Source of the DNA: Geosiphon pyriformis
Taxonomy: Eukaryota; Glomeromycota; Glomeromycetes; Archaeosporales; Geosiphonaceae
Length of the DNA: 64,000 nt
Direction of reading: 5' to 3'
NCBI GenBank assembly: GCA_016748015.1
Contig: JAAOMT010000515.1
Coordinates: 180,759-244,758 of the forward strand
Below the pieces are notes generated by a model. That model ran no database searches. It worked only from the letters and a program-made list of their open reading frames with translations, and was not told the DNA's origin. The translations under genes and the position numbers were made by a program. Positions 38,700 to 49,248 of the stretch are shown here, one piece after another; positions within the stretch are counted from its first letter, which is position 1; every line of letters begins with the position of its first letter.

Positions 38700-40572
38700 T
38701 GGCCAAATTGTTTATTTTTTTAACATTGTATATTGCAACTTTCCAAATGTAATTAGTTATTAAGACAAAAATAACAACATAAAACTTGTACCAAAGCACA
38801 ACTGATCCAATTTTGCTAAAACTGAATTTACAAAAATCTTAAAAACCACTATTTTTGATTTCAAACTGTTTATTTTAGTGATTAAAATCTTAAAACTGTT
38901 TGGACTTATTATTAAAGCTTTAGTTTTTGCTAAAAAAAAAAAGAAAAACAACATTTATAAAGCATTTAAAATCAAATTTAAAGTTAATAACAAATTTAAA
39001 ACTATCAAATTTGGCAAAGTAAAAGCAAGTAGAAAAAGAATCAAAAATACCAAATCCATATTACTAAGTCTATACACAATACTAAACATTTAATTAAACA
39101 AAAGCTTTAAAGAATATTCTAAAGAAGCCAAATAATTATTAATTATAGAAACATCTTAAAAATCAGGAATTTTATTGCCAAAAAAAAAAGCACCAGAAAA
39201 AGAGAGCTTAAGAACAGATGTTGAAAACACTATTTAGGTCCAAAACATGTCATCAAAAACAGTAGGTTAAGAAATAAATATATTTTTTTTTATATAGAGA
39301 TAAGTAAACTAAAAATAATTTTAATCTAAAATAAACTTTTTATAAATTCTTTTTTGAACCAGAATTAAGGAGCCAGAATAGTTACACTTAAAAAAAATGT
39401 CCAAAATGCTCATATTTTACACAATAGACCAAATCTATTTTAGTTTAAAAGAGTTTTATATTATTCAAAATTGGCTTTATGTAAAAGACAAATTCAAGTT
39501 TCTTATCTGACTTAAAGCCAATTATAGCACAATAAATCTTATTGCCAGTTTTAAGTAATTGATTAATAATACAAGTTTTCTTATTAGTTTCTTTTAAAAA
39601 AACATTAAAATTATAAGCTGTTGTTCCTATTGGCAAAATAAATAAAAGTGTCTTAAAACAATCTTTTAATATCCAAGTCTTATGATTTCTTATAGTCTTG
39701 ACTATATACACTGAATTTTTTTCAATTAAAAATGAATATTTTTCTGTCAACTGATTTGCTTGCTCTAATTTAGCAAACTTCATTATAGTTTTCTGTTATA
39801 GTCTAACTAATTACAATTAGATTGACTTAATTTGTCTAAATTCAGATACTACAGTAATAATTATTTTTTTTGGCATGTTTATAGAAATTTTTTTGATTAC
39901 TACAGTCTGATTTGACTACACTATTTGTCTTTTGATATTACTGTTTATAATAATTTCCTTATTTTCAGCCAATAATATGTTCTTTTTCATATTTTCTTTA
40001 GATGTAAACATTAATTAAATAATTTTTTCAAATTTTGAGAGAATAATAGTCTCTCTAAAATCATTAATTAATGAAAAAAATTTTCTAATAAACTGAGTCT
40101 TTGCCATTGTTAATTTCTCTTTTACAGCTAAAAAATTAATATTTAATATAAAAGATTTTTTTACTGTCACTTTAATCTGAGTCTTTATTATTTTAGAATC
40201 AATTTACCTTTTATCAAAAAAAATATTAAGAGAAAAAAGGAGGGGATCTTCATCCTTATCCATTTCAAAGTCGATTATACTAATAGAAAAGCTACTATTC
40301 AAATTAGTGTTAAATTTTTTAGCTTTGAGAGTTGTTATAGTTAAGCCAAAAAAAGAACCACTACCAATTCCATCATAGTATTACCAATTTCATTATCACT
40401 GAACTTATTATTCATACCCGAATATAAGCCACTATTAAGACCAGATTTGATCAAAGAAAAATTTTTTTATTACCAGAATGTTTAATATTACTCACAGAAA
40501 CTCTTTTTTCGAAGAGAAAGTACTACCAACAGAACCATGAAGGGCCTTTTTAGACGCCTTTTTCTTAGACAT
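38700..40572 (-). pseudogene. LINE copy A ORF1 (nucleic-acid-binding protein), broken
   Basis: Starts at 40572 (MSKKKASKKALHGSVG). The longest surviving frame is 39783-39445, 112 codons, with FKTLLFILPIGTTAYNFNVF, a segment characteristic of ORF1 in this LINE family. A CCHC zinc-knuckle relic (CVKYEHFGHFFKC) follows at about 39420-39380. Near the end, at about 38890-38800, a heptad-like stretch (SKIVVFKIFVNSVLAKLDQL) would be the C-terminal coiled coil. ORF1 proteins coat the LINE RNA. Several stops and frame changes make it non-functional. The first 70 or so bases are better kept than the rest. Confidence 0.75.
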
Positions 40573-40640
40573 ATTGCTACTTGAAATAGTCTTCAGGTAT
40601 ATTACAAAAAGATTATTAGCTTGAAAAATATTGAAAGAAA

Positions 40641-43156
40641 AGTAATTAGAAAATAAAAAAACTTTTTTTTCGAAAAAATGCTCTTTGAAAATTTTTGAAT
40701 ATAGGAGAAAAAGAAGTTTTTAATTTTTTGATTATGCAGTTTTTAAAATTAATAACTTGGTTTTTTAAATTAATAGTTAAATTTGTTTATTTTCTAATTT
40801 TTTAATATTTATTATTATTAATAATTTATTATTGTTATTTTTAAGTTTTAAAAAGCTTTTAATAAAATAATTGTTAAATTTAATATTTTATGTAAAAACT
40901 ATATTTAATATTATTATAAATATTAAAGTTTAAATTAATTGAATTTTAATTATAAAAGTGTTTTTTTTTTGATTTTTAAAACAATTTTTTAAGTTTTTAT
41001 TGTTTTTTAAGTTTTTATTGGTTATTTAAAGCTTTTGCTTTATTTATAATGTTTTATTTTGTTTTTTCTACTAGTTTTATTAATAAGTATATAAATTTAA
41101 ATTAGTTTTTTGAAATTTAAGTTGTAAGATTTGTTTGGTTTGATTAAATTTATGATTAAAAAAATTAGTTTTTTGGTAAATTTAATTGTTTTCTTATGGC
41201 TATCAAAATAAAATTTATTATAAAAAATATAAAAAATTGTTTTATCTTTTTAAAAACTTAAATTAAATATATCTGAATTTTGAATTAAATTTTAATAAAA
41301 ATTAATAATTAGATTTACATTATTTTGTATTTTTAAAGCAACACAAAAAAAATTATTTAGTAAATATTAAGATTCGAATAATTTAAATTTTAGTAATAAC
41401 ATTTTTATTTGCAAAATATTTTACATTTAAAATGAATTAAAATTTGGTGAATTTAATTATTTTTAATTATTTTTTGCTATAAAATTTTTTTAAATATTAA
41501 TAATTAATAAATATGTTAAAGATTTTTTGAATAAATAGTCTATATTTTAATATTTGTTGTTTTTTTTAAATTAAAATAATTTATATTAGAATTATATTTT
41601 AATTGTTATATAATTTTATTAACATTAAGCTGGTTATTAAAAACAATATTAAATTTTTTGTATAAAATTTGTATTTTAGAATTTTTTGAATATTATTATT
41701 AGAATTAAGCATATTAAATTATTTTTTATTATATTAAATATTACAAAGTCTGTTATGATTTCTGTTTTGTTTTTTATAATTGCTTTAAAAAGTTAAATTA
41801 GTAAAAACTTTTGAATATTAATATTGTTACAAATGTTAAGATTTAAGTTATCTGGAATTTTTTTTTAATTTAATAAAGTTTGTTTATTGTGTTTAAAGTT
41901 CTATAAATTGATTTATTAATTTAGTTTTTTATGTTAAAACCACTATTTTACTTATAAAATTTTATATTGATGTTTTTAATAATAAGTTTGAATTCAAGTT
42001 AAATTTTTTTAAATTCCAGTTGCAAAAGTTGTTTTATTTAATAGAATTTGTAATTAAATTTATTAGTTATTAAGTAGTTTTAATTATTTTTTTGCTAAAT
42101 GTTAAAAGCTAGCTTAATGCAAAGCTGAATATCTGATTAATAATATTTTTAATCTGGTTTTTAATTTGTTTAAAAGTTTTGTTAAGTTGAAAAACAAGAT
42201 GATACAAATTTTTTAAATAATAACAATACTTTTTCAAAATTTAACACATTATAATTAATTGCAACTAATTTTTTAAATCTGTTGCAAAGCCAATTTTTGA
42301 AAAATTAATTATTAAAAAATAAAACAAACTTTGTGTTTAAATTATTTAATTTAGAACTGTTTATTTAATAAAAGATTAACCAATTTGGTTTTTGATCATC
42401 TTATTAGAATTTATAAGAAATTTTTTTTTCATTAAAATATATTGACCATAAATTTAAAATTTAAAATTTGTAATTTCAAGTTTTATCTAGAAAGTTACAA
42501 AAATTTCTTTTACTTAATACTGCAAATTTCTAAATTTCCAAAAAATATTATGGGCTATCATCACTATGTCATCTAAATTTATTGATTTAAACCAAAAAAC
42601 TGAATTGGTTTTATTAATTGAAAAAACCAACTTTATCAAAAGTCACATTTAAAGTACATAAACTAAAGATTCTACTTGGGATTGTGATCTTCAAAAATTA
42701 ATAGGATATTCATCATGTGCATGAATAAGATAATTTAGAGTTCAAGATCACCATCCAAGACTTGGCACGGAAATCACTTTTTAAGCATCCTATTGAATTT
42801 TATTTTTCTTCCATATTTGGCTATTGGAAATTGAGGCTTAAGAAAATCTGTAAGACAAACAACCTCAATCTGGAAAAAAACTAACCTTGCCTTTGGAATG
42901 CTCTCAATCGAAACAATTTTCAATCTTTAAAATAAGAACGCAGGGGGTTTCTCTGTAACATTTCACTGGCATTCGTATTAAAAAAATTACCAAAACGAGT
43001 TTCTCCGATTTCACGTTTTTAATTTAGAATAAAATTCTTTTTATGACTAGATAAGATGCTCAATAGAGTATAAAAGAACATTTGGTTAAGGCATTTAAAT
43101 TCCAGGGATTTTAAATTTCTAGCAGCTAGAGTGACAATTGAAAGTAATTTAACAAA
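40641..43156. other. AT-rich block grading into promoter DNA of the peroxygenase gene
   Basis: To about 42.4 kb this is CG-poor, extremely AT-rich DNA with no identifiable gene. Some plus-strand words look like eroded protein sequence but I could not assign them. From about 42.5 kb composition normalises, and the last 600 bp should contain the promoter of the heme-peroxygenase gene starting at 43157. Confidence 0.55.
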
Positions 43157-44101
43157 ATGAAATACCCCAAATGCTTTTTGATTGTGATTATTTTCAATAT
43201 TTTAATATTGGCTCAGATCATTAATGCCCACCCCGAATGGAAGGCACCAGGACCTAATGATAAAAGATCACCATGCCCAGCGCTTAATTCCCTTGCTAAT
43301 CATGGCTACTTGTAAGCTTTAACTTAATAAATTCTTGATTTAATAATCAATATAACAAATTGAGAATGATAATGTTTATTTTGTGAAAAGACCGCGTGAT
43401 GGAAAAAATTTAAGCATTTTCACGCTTACAAGTGCAGTCTGGCAAGTCTATCGGTTGGATATTCTTGTTGCAGGTTTCTTAAGCTCTAACGCTGTCTTAA
43501 TGCTTGGCAGTAATGGAAAGATGTATGTATTAAACACTTGCTCTAATGTAAATTGCAATTCGCAATATTTATAACTCCTAATTTTTTACTCTCTTATGAT
43601 TATTTTATTAGAAATCTGGACGATTTATTCAAGCATAATGTTATCGAACATGATGCTTCTTTAACAAGAAATGATCTGTATGATGGCAACATTGTGCCTG
43701 TAAATCAAACCCTTATCAACGAATTCTTCTCATTCAACGTTTCTGGTAAATTGACGCCCGAATCGTTTGCCAAGGCAGAAACTCTCAGAACCGAAAAATG
43801 CTTTAAATACAATCCAAACTGTACTGCCACTACAATTAATACCCAAAGAACACAACTGGGTGAATCTGCAAATTTCCTTAGTGTTTTTGGGGATGAAAAT
43901 CTTGAAATAGATCTAAAAATCGCTGATCCTTTTTTTCGCTATGAAAGACTTTCAGAACTATATATACCTAAGAAAAAATTTATTACCGAGATCGATTTAC
44001 TTGATATTCAAGCTATTCATTTATTGCCACACTCCTGGTTAGCGACTAATTTCCCATCATTTACTTTTGATAAAATAATTAATGGTAAAATATTCCATTA
44101 G
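43157..44101 (+). CDS. Secreted heme-thiolate peroxidase (chloroperoxidase/unspecific peroxygenase family), 258 aa
   Basis: Three exons (43157-43311, 43391-43522, 43612-44101) give 258 residues. The first 24-26 residues form a signal peptide (ILILAQIINA before HPEW), so the enzyme is exported. The family hallmarks are present: SPCPALNSLANHGYL with the heme-ligating Cys40, PRDGKN just after it, and IEHDASLTR (residues 107-115), whose Glu and Asp bind the Mg ion. These heme-thiolate enzymes use hydrogen peroxide to insert oxygen into, or halogenate, many organic compounds. The EHD form and short length match the short UPO group, which uses His rather than Arg at the distal site. Intron donors are GTAAGC and GTATGT. 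The C-terminus is uncertain: a donor-like GTAAAA at 44086 with an acceptor CAG near 44142 would swap the last five residues for a short different tail. Confidence 0.88.
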
Positions 44102-44661
44102 ACATTGGATTTCATTAAGTATGCGGTCAACTTTTTTTTCAGTTTTAGAATTTTCGAGAATATCATATTAAATCAAAAGAATAGATTTAAATGTTCTTAT
44201 AATAGTCCACAATATTTCCACAGATATATTGAAAAAATATCCGGTATTATTTTCTGGAAAAAAACCATATTATCATCTGGATTTTGATTTTTGATGTTGC
44301 AAAATTTATTAAAAATGGCTTAATAACATCTAATTTGACTTTTCTTGCTTAGAATGACTTAAAAAAGCATTTAAAGATGCATTAATAATTTTTTCAATAT
44401 TTGTAATATTATTCTTGATTATTTATTTGAAAGAATTTTCAAAGACTTTTTTTGAATATTAACTAAAAAACACCATTATTCTTGGTATTTACTATTTAAT
44501 ATTTTTACTTGGATTTTTGTATTTTTAAGCATTAAACTAAGACTTTCATGTTAAAATTGAAGATTACAAAAATAGCATTTTTGGCAACATAGTTTCTAAT
44601 TTAATAATTAACAATTTTGGCATATATAATATAAAAACATATGCATTTTAATATTGTGAAA

Positions 44662-44697
<36 letters not shown>

Positions 44698-44731
44698 GTT
44701 ATTATTATAAACATTTTCACAGTCACTTTAA
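44102..44731. other. 3' flank of the peroxygenase gene
   Basis: AT-rich spacer with no further exon unless the alternative terminal intron of the peroxygenase gene is used. It ends in an (ATT)n tract (44661-44709) immediately before the LINE fragment. Confidence 0.6.
44661..44709. repeat. (ATT)n microsatellite at the LINE 5' junction
   Basis: About 15 ATT units, one changed to GTT, ending a few dozen bases before homology to the LINE starts. Confidence 0.9.
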
Positions 44732-46100
44732 ATGAAAAATTATTGTAATTTTGAACAAAAAAATACAGGTGTAAAAGTGTCTGGTCTGGTTTCTTCCACT
44801 TTGGCAGAGCTGCAGGCCATTGCTTTAACTCTTGAGTATGTTCCTTCTTTTCGGACAGTTGACTTATTCTCAGACAGCCAGGCTGTTCTGGATGTGTACA
44901 AATCAAAATTTTTTTTGATTTGTCCAGATTTCAAGAACTGGTGTTGGATTGAGCGTTACCACATTATTGATGTTATTCATTGCAAAAATTTAAGGGTGAA
45001 TTGGATTAAAGTTAGGGAACATTTGGGCATCTTGGGCAATAAGTGCACTAATGCACTTGCTAAAGATGCCACTTTCTCTGTCTGGCAACTGTCCCATTTG
45101 ATCAGTGAAAAATTTTTAAGAGCTGGTAGTACTGCAGTTTCTGGTAATTCTAAACACTTCATTCATGATGTTTTTTGGTCTGTTCACCGTGCATGCTGGA
45201 AAATTAGATCGGGCTCTCAGGTTATGCCAAATAGTCTGTGTGCTGATATCAATTGGTCAAAATTCTCTATGGTATGGTACACAGATTCTCATATGGCTGC
45301 TGGTTTCATTAGTGTGCATACTGCCAGCCTTCGTACTTACTTCATGAAAGTCCTCCATTGTCAGCTTCTGGTCACTGTACGTAAATGTTTGTACAATAGG
45401 TGTTATCCTAATGTAGTTTGTTTATTCTGTGGTGACATTGAGGTCTCCGACCATGTTTTTTGTTGTTCATTTGATGCTGCAAGTCATGCTCAGTTGTTGG
45501 ATGCTCATGCATTTGTTTGGGAGGCTTGTTTAGGTTTATCTTGGTCTTCTTCATATATTTTGCAGTTGCTGCACACCTGTGTTTCCAATGTTGCTATTGG
45601 TCTGGCTTTGTGCAAAGGCTTTGTTTTCAATGATTGGTATCATGAGTCTGTTTCTGTTTTTGGAGATTCTAAGGTTGCGATGTCAAAAGTTGTGGACTTT
45701 GTTCGTGAGTTTTGTTTCGTATTCAGGAAGGATATTTGGATGATTCATGCCAGACACCAGGCTTTTATGGACAAGAGTGGGCTAATCTCTCATGATGGTT
45801 CTATTCTTATCTTGATTTCTGGTTTATCCACATCATTTTCAACTGGTGTGGTTAGATTGCTGGGTATTGCTGAAGTGTTTGGTGTAGGTTTCGGATTTTG
45901 TACTTCTTGTTCATTTTTCTCGGGTATTGGGGACTTGGTTTCTATTCATATAGATGTGTAGTGTTGTTTTGATTGGTCTGAATGGCCAGTCACATGTAGA
46001 AAACACATAATTTGCTCCTAGTTTAAATCATTTGTATGATGTATAGTACTAGGTTGCATTTGGACTTCACTCATTAAAACAATAAAAAAAAAAAAAAAAA
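44732..46100 (+). mobile_element. 5'-truncated LINE with long ORF2 C-terminal frame and poly(A) tail, copy C
   Basis: The frame 44732-45961 runs 409 codons. It encodes the C-terminal part of LINE ORF2: the RNase H core (STLAELQAIALTLE with the catalytic Glu, then VDLFSDSQAVLDVYKS with a catalytic Asp), then a Cys/His region (CLFCGDIEVSDHVFCC) typical of the tail of these proteins. The first RNase H Asp and everything before it are missing. The ATG at 44732 is a chance in-frame Met, so the frame is a remnant, not a gene. A 3' untranslated region of about 120 bp ends in a run of about 17 A (46084-46100). I could not find a target-site duplication by eye. It belongs to the same family as copy A but is far less decayed. 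Confidence 0.9.
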
Positions 46101-47622
46101 TACATCTACCCATGTATTTTAAGCAAAGTAATTTGTTTACACATTTTAATATTAATCAAAATATTAAAATATATCTTTTGAGATCCATTCTTTAAAAATT
46201 AATTGATGGTCATTCTTCACCAAGAGAGTTTTCACACAGTCCTGTGGAACAATTTTTCTTAAATTACAAGATTTCTTCAAATACAAACTTAGGAGATTCT
46301 TTATTTAATACAAGCTTGAATGGGATCAGACATGCTACAAATGTCAGTACTACCTCTTCTGGATTTTACTTTTACTAGCTCAATAGAAAGCTCCCTTTTT
46401 TTGCCATATAACGACCACAGCAGAACAAAGACATAAAGGTCTTGCTTGGAGATCATCACACATTACAAGGTTAGGCTGAGAAAATAGATGAAAAGATAAA
46501 ATCGGTGATGTCAGGATAGATGAGAGATTGTGCGACATCAAAGGTAACATTTATGCGGCGTTCTTTTTTGCCAAGAGGTTGATAACGCGAAAAACGTGAG
46601 GGTCATTACTTTCTATTATTTCCTCATTTTGAATTATTGCAATTGAAAAATTCAAAAATCGTTCATTTTCATGAGAACTGATGCAGCTAGGGACATTTTT
46701 TACATTATCCGAAAACTTTTATTTGAATTTGGGTTTTCCATGCCGCCGCAACTATTAAAAATTAGCAGTATTTCAACCACCCAAAAAATTAAAACTTTAA
46801 TTCTGAAATTTGACTTTTATGAGAATGCTCTCACTGTAATGAAATCAATCATTGCGAAAAAAGGAATTCCACCACTAAGCAGTCGTCAATGATTGTTGTT
46901 CTTTGTGCACATTGACTTGAAGATTTTTGACTTTGCTGAGCTTCAAGTAAAAACAAAAACTTTTTGAAAGTAGCATACATGACTCGTTTTAAACAATAAA
47001 CCTAATCTTAACAAATTCGAAAATTAACAATAGCGTTCAGAAAAGTTGAAATTTCAAAATTAGATGGACAACCAAGACATTGTACAAATAAATTTTTTAA
47101 AAACAACCATACTTCGAAAGATGAAGGCATCGACTTATATATTTTTTTCCATAGAGAAAAAAAAATGGTTTAAAAATGTGGGAATCTTATTTTTTAAATT
47201 AAATTAATGAATTAATATTATTTATACAGTTCAAAATATTTTTAAATAAGGTATTCTCAACTTGCAACTATATTATTTTACAATAATTTTTCTCTCTATT
47301 ACACCTTAGCAAGGCTTTATATTTAAAAGAGATGGTTAAATTTGTAACATTAAATTAAATTAAATTAAAAATTAATTTTTTTAATCTGTATATTTTTCTG
47401 AAGCTTTAATTTCAGAACTTTTGTATGCTTTTCTTTTTATCATTGGCATTTTCAATTTTTTATCCCGCGAAAATCTTTTTTGGTTTATAATCGCCTTGAA
47501 AAATTTGATGAACTTGGGAGTTATTGATTGTCTCAATAGGAGTTTTGCTTTCGCAGCTGATATAAGAAATCAAAAGGTTAGTAACTGCCTCATAAAAATA
47601 AATATGGGACGTAAAAAAATGT
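46101..47622. other. Intergenic region with coding-like relics
   Basis: Between the LINE tail and the minus-strand F-box gene. The segment 46180-46900 has gene-like composition. A 73-codon plus-strand frame at 46671-46892 and minus-strand words around 46480-46590 (YQPLGKKERRINVTFDVAQS) look like protein, but no joined model is possible and I recognise no family. The remainder is AT-rich. Confidence 0.45.
46671..46892 (+). CDS. Unidentified short ORF, 73 aa
   Basis: ATG-started frame of 73 codons in a G+C-richer stretch (start MRTDAARDIFYIIRKLLFEF, end KKGIPPLSSRQ). No signal peptide, membrane segment or known motif. It could be one exon of a larger gene, a relic, or chance. I give it low weight. 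Confidence 0.2.
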   Translation: MRTDAARDIFYIIRKLLFEFGFSMPPQLLKISSISTTQKIKTLILKFDFYENALTVMKSIIAKKGIPPLSSRQ

Positions 47623-49248
47623 TTACATACCTTTATAGCTATTCTGGAAATCGATTACCACCCTGGTCACTTGGAGGTGCCCAATCGCAAATTTCCATGG
47701 TTTTGGATGGTTCATCTTCCGAATATTGCCTCTTCCAGCATTATAAGTTCTCAGAATAGACTCATATGGTTTCCAATTTATATCAATAGTAGTGTCGATG
47801 GTGATATAATGCAACATTGGCCTGCAGTTATCTAGAAAATCTCGAAAAGCTTCTGTTGACAATTCCCATTTATCGGAATTAAATTTAAAGTGTAGTCTTT
47901 TCAAGGATGTCGGTTTGACTTCGGCAAGCGTTGGCAAAAGGGTACGTAGGTCAAATGAATAGGAGACAATCACTAACTCTTCTAAACGCCAAAAGTTTTT
48001 CAAATATCGGAGTGGTATAAAGACTTCAGAAGAAGAATGAACGAATAATGTCAGTTTTGAGATGTTGATACAATGAAGTAAAACGTTTGGATAAAAATAA
48101 CGGTGTTCATCCGCACGAAGCACATCGACACCCAGGGAAACCTTGCGTAACGTTGATTGTGCTTTTTTGATTATTTTGGCTATTTCTCTAAATGGCAGCT
48201 CTTGAGTGTCTAGATGGGAGTTGAAATTTATGAATTCCAATTTTTCAAGAAAAGGAAATTGTGCTTTTGCTAATGGCCTGAGATGGGCACTGGTGATAGT
48301 AGAGCAATTTTGGAATTTTAAGGCAACTAAATTTTGACAAGCTGCCAATCCAAATAATGGGGGGCTATGACGCATTAAACAATTGTCTTTTATCTTGACG
48401 TATTTTAAAGAATTTGATTGTGTCGCAAGAAGTTCAAAAAGGGGTCCCGGATTTTGATGACCAATCATTATGAATTTTTCAAGAGCAATCTGACCAGTGA
48501 ATAGTGTCCTGAAATTTTCGAAATTATCTACATTCTTCCCATGGCATTTTATTGCCCGAAGGTTTCGGCTGAGGGCTGCAAAAGTTTGGAGTAAATCTGC
48601 TTTGAAATCTTGATTGTTAAATTCTAATCTTGGCAGAAATTTAAGGGATTGTTGACCTAGGTTTAATATCGAGGTCAGTGGTGGTAACATCTCTTCTAAA
48701 TATGAAAACTCTTTGTCCAGATTGAGAAACTCAAGACCTTTTGATCGAGTCATGAAAAGTGACAAGAGAGCTTGAAAAAGATGCGCGTTTTGCAATTCAA
48801 ATTGGCGTTTAGCTATATAGTCCCCTTCAATTTCAGTTAGATTGCGCCACGCTTTAATGGATTCTCTTAATTCAATCATATCCAGTTCTTTCAAAAAACT
48901 CGGATAATCGAACGATGCTGGCTCATCAAAATAACCAGAGTTGCCTGCGATTCCACATAGATCTTTTTGCTCATAAGTTAGAAAGGAAAAATATATTGGC
49001 ACCAATTTTGGAGATGGTTGTACAAACCGATGGAACGGTCGTTTCCATAAAAATTCGATTGCATTCTGACACCATACTCTATTGAGTAACACGCAAGAGT
49101 GAAGAGTTCTAATATCTTGGGAATCAATGTATCCCATAACAATTTTGATTGCTACATCAGGAAAGAAAATTTTACTTTTTTTCTTAGCATTAGATAATTT
49201 CTTGAAATTTTTATATTCTTTCCGCCATTTCTTAATTTTTGAAAACAT
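47623..49248 (-). CDS. F-box protein with LRR-like region, 541 aa, single exon
   Basis: An uninterrupted frame of 541 codons. After a Lys-rich start (MFSKIKKWRKEYKNFKKL), residues of about 28-72 form the F-box (FFPDVAIKIVMGYIDSQDIR, then LLNRVWCQNAIEFLWKRPF). The remainder has irregular leucine-rich blocks such as LVALKFQNCSTITSAHLRPL and LEKLEFINF, as in FBXL proteins. It would act as the substrate adaptor of an SCF ubiquitin ligase, with unknown target. The lack of introns contrasts with the three-exon F-box gene at 2267-4090. The two share the family type but not obvious close sequence identity. Exact C-terminus is a little uncertain, since a GTGGTA donor-like site lies near the stop. Confidence 0.88.
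   Translation of the reverse strand: MFSKIKKWRKEYKNFKKLSNAKKKSKIFFPDVAIKIVMGYIDSQDIRTLHSCVLLNRVWCQNAIEFLWKRPFHRFVQPSPKLVPIYFSFLTYEQKDLCGIAGNSGYFDEPASFDYPSFLKELDMIELRESIKAWRNLTEIEGDYIAKRQFELQNAHLFQALLSLFMTRSKGLEFLNLDKEFSYLEEMLPPLTSILNLGQQSLKFLPRLEFNNQDFKADLLQTFAALSRNLRAIKCHGKNVDNFENFRTLFTGQIALEKFIMIGHQNPGPLFELLATQSNSLKYVKIKDNCLMRHSPPLFGLAACQNLVALKFQNCSTITSAHLRPLAKAQFPFLEKLEFINFNSHLDTQELPFREIAKIIKKAQSTLRKVSLGVDVLRADEHRYFYPNVLLHCINISKLTLFVHSSSEVFIPLRYLKNFWRLEELVIVSYSFDLRTLLPTLAEVKPTSLKRLHFKFNSDKWELSTEAFRDFLDNCRPMLHYITIDTTIDINWKPYESILRTYNAGRGNIRKMNHPKPWKFAIGHLQVTRVVIDFQNSYKGM

Larger units (their letters stand above)
34130..40640 (-). mobile_element. Near full-length, heavily mutated LINE (non-LTR retrotransposon), copy A
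   Basis: A minus-strand element of about 6.5 kb with both ORFs still traceable. The 5' end near 40.6 kb has an ATG at 40572 followed by MSKKKASKKALHGSVG, and the 3' end is at about 34.13-34.25 kb. There an untranslated segment (AATGGCTGGTCATATGTAG) matches the 3' untranslated region of the fresher copy at about 45984-46000 (AATGGCCAGTCACATGTAG) and ends in an A-rich tail. The family is the APE-type LINE widespread in Glomeromycotina, recognised here by sequence memory. Stops and frameshifts make it dead. Differences from the fresh copy are mostly G-to-A and C-to-T on the coding strand or its complement. Confidence 0.85.

Noticed and set aside
44740-45162. Minus-strand frames across the LINE fragment
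   Set aside because: The plus-strand frame has RNase H motifs, and these are its complement.
44732-45961. A functional 409-aa protein gene
   Set aside because: The frame lacks the first part of RNase H and all of the reverse transcriptase. It ends in a LINE 3' tail with poly(A), so it is a truncated insertion.
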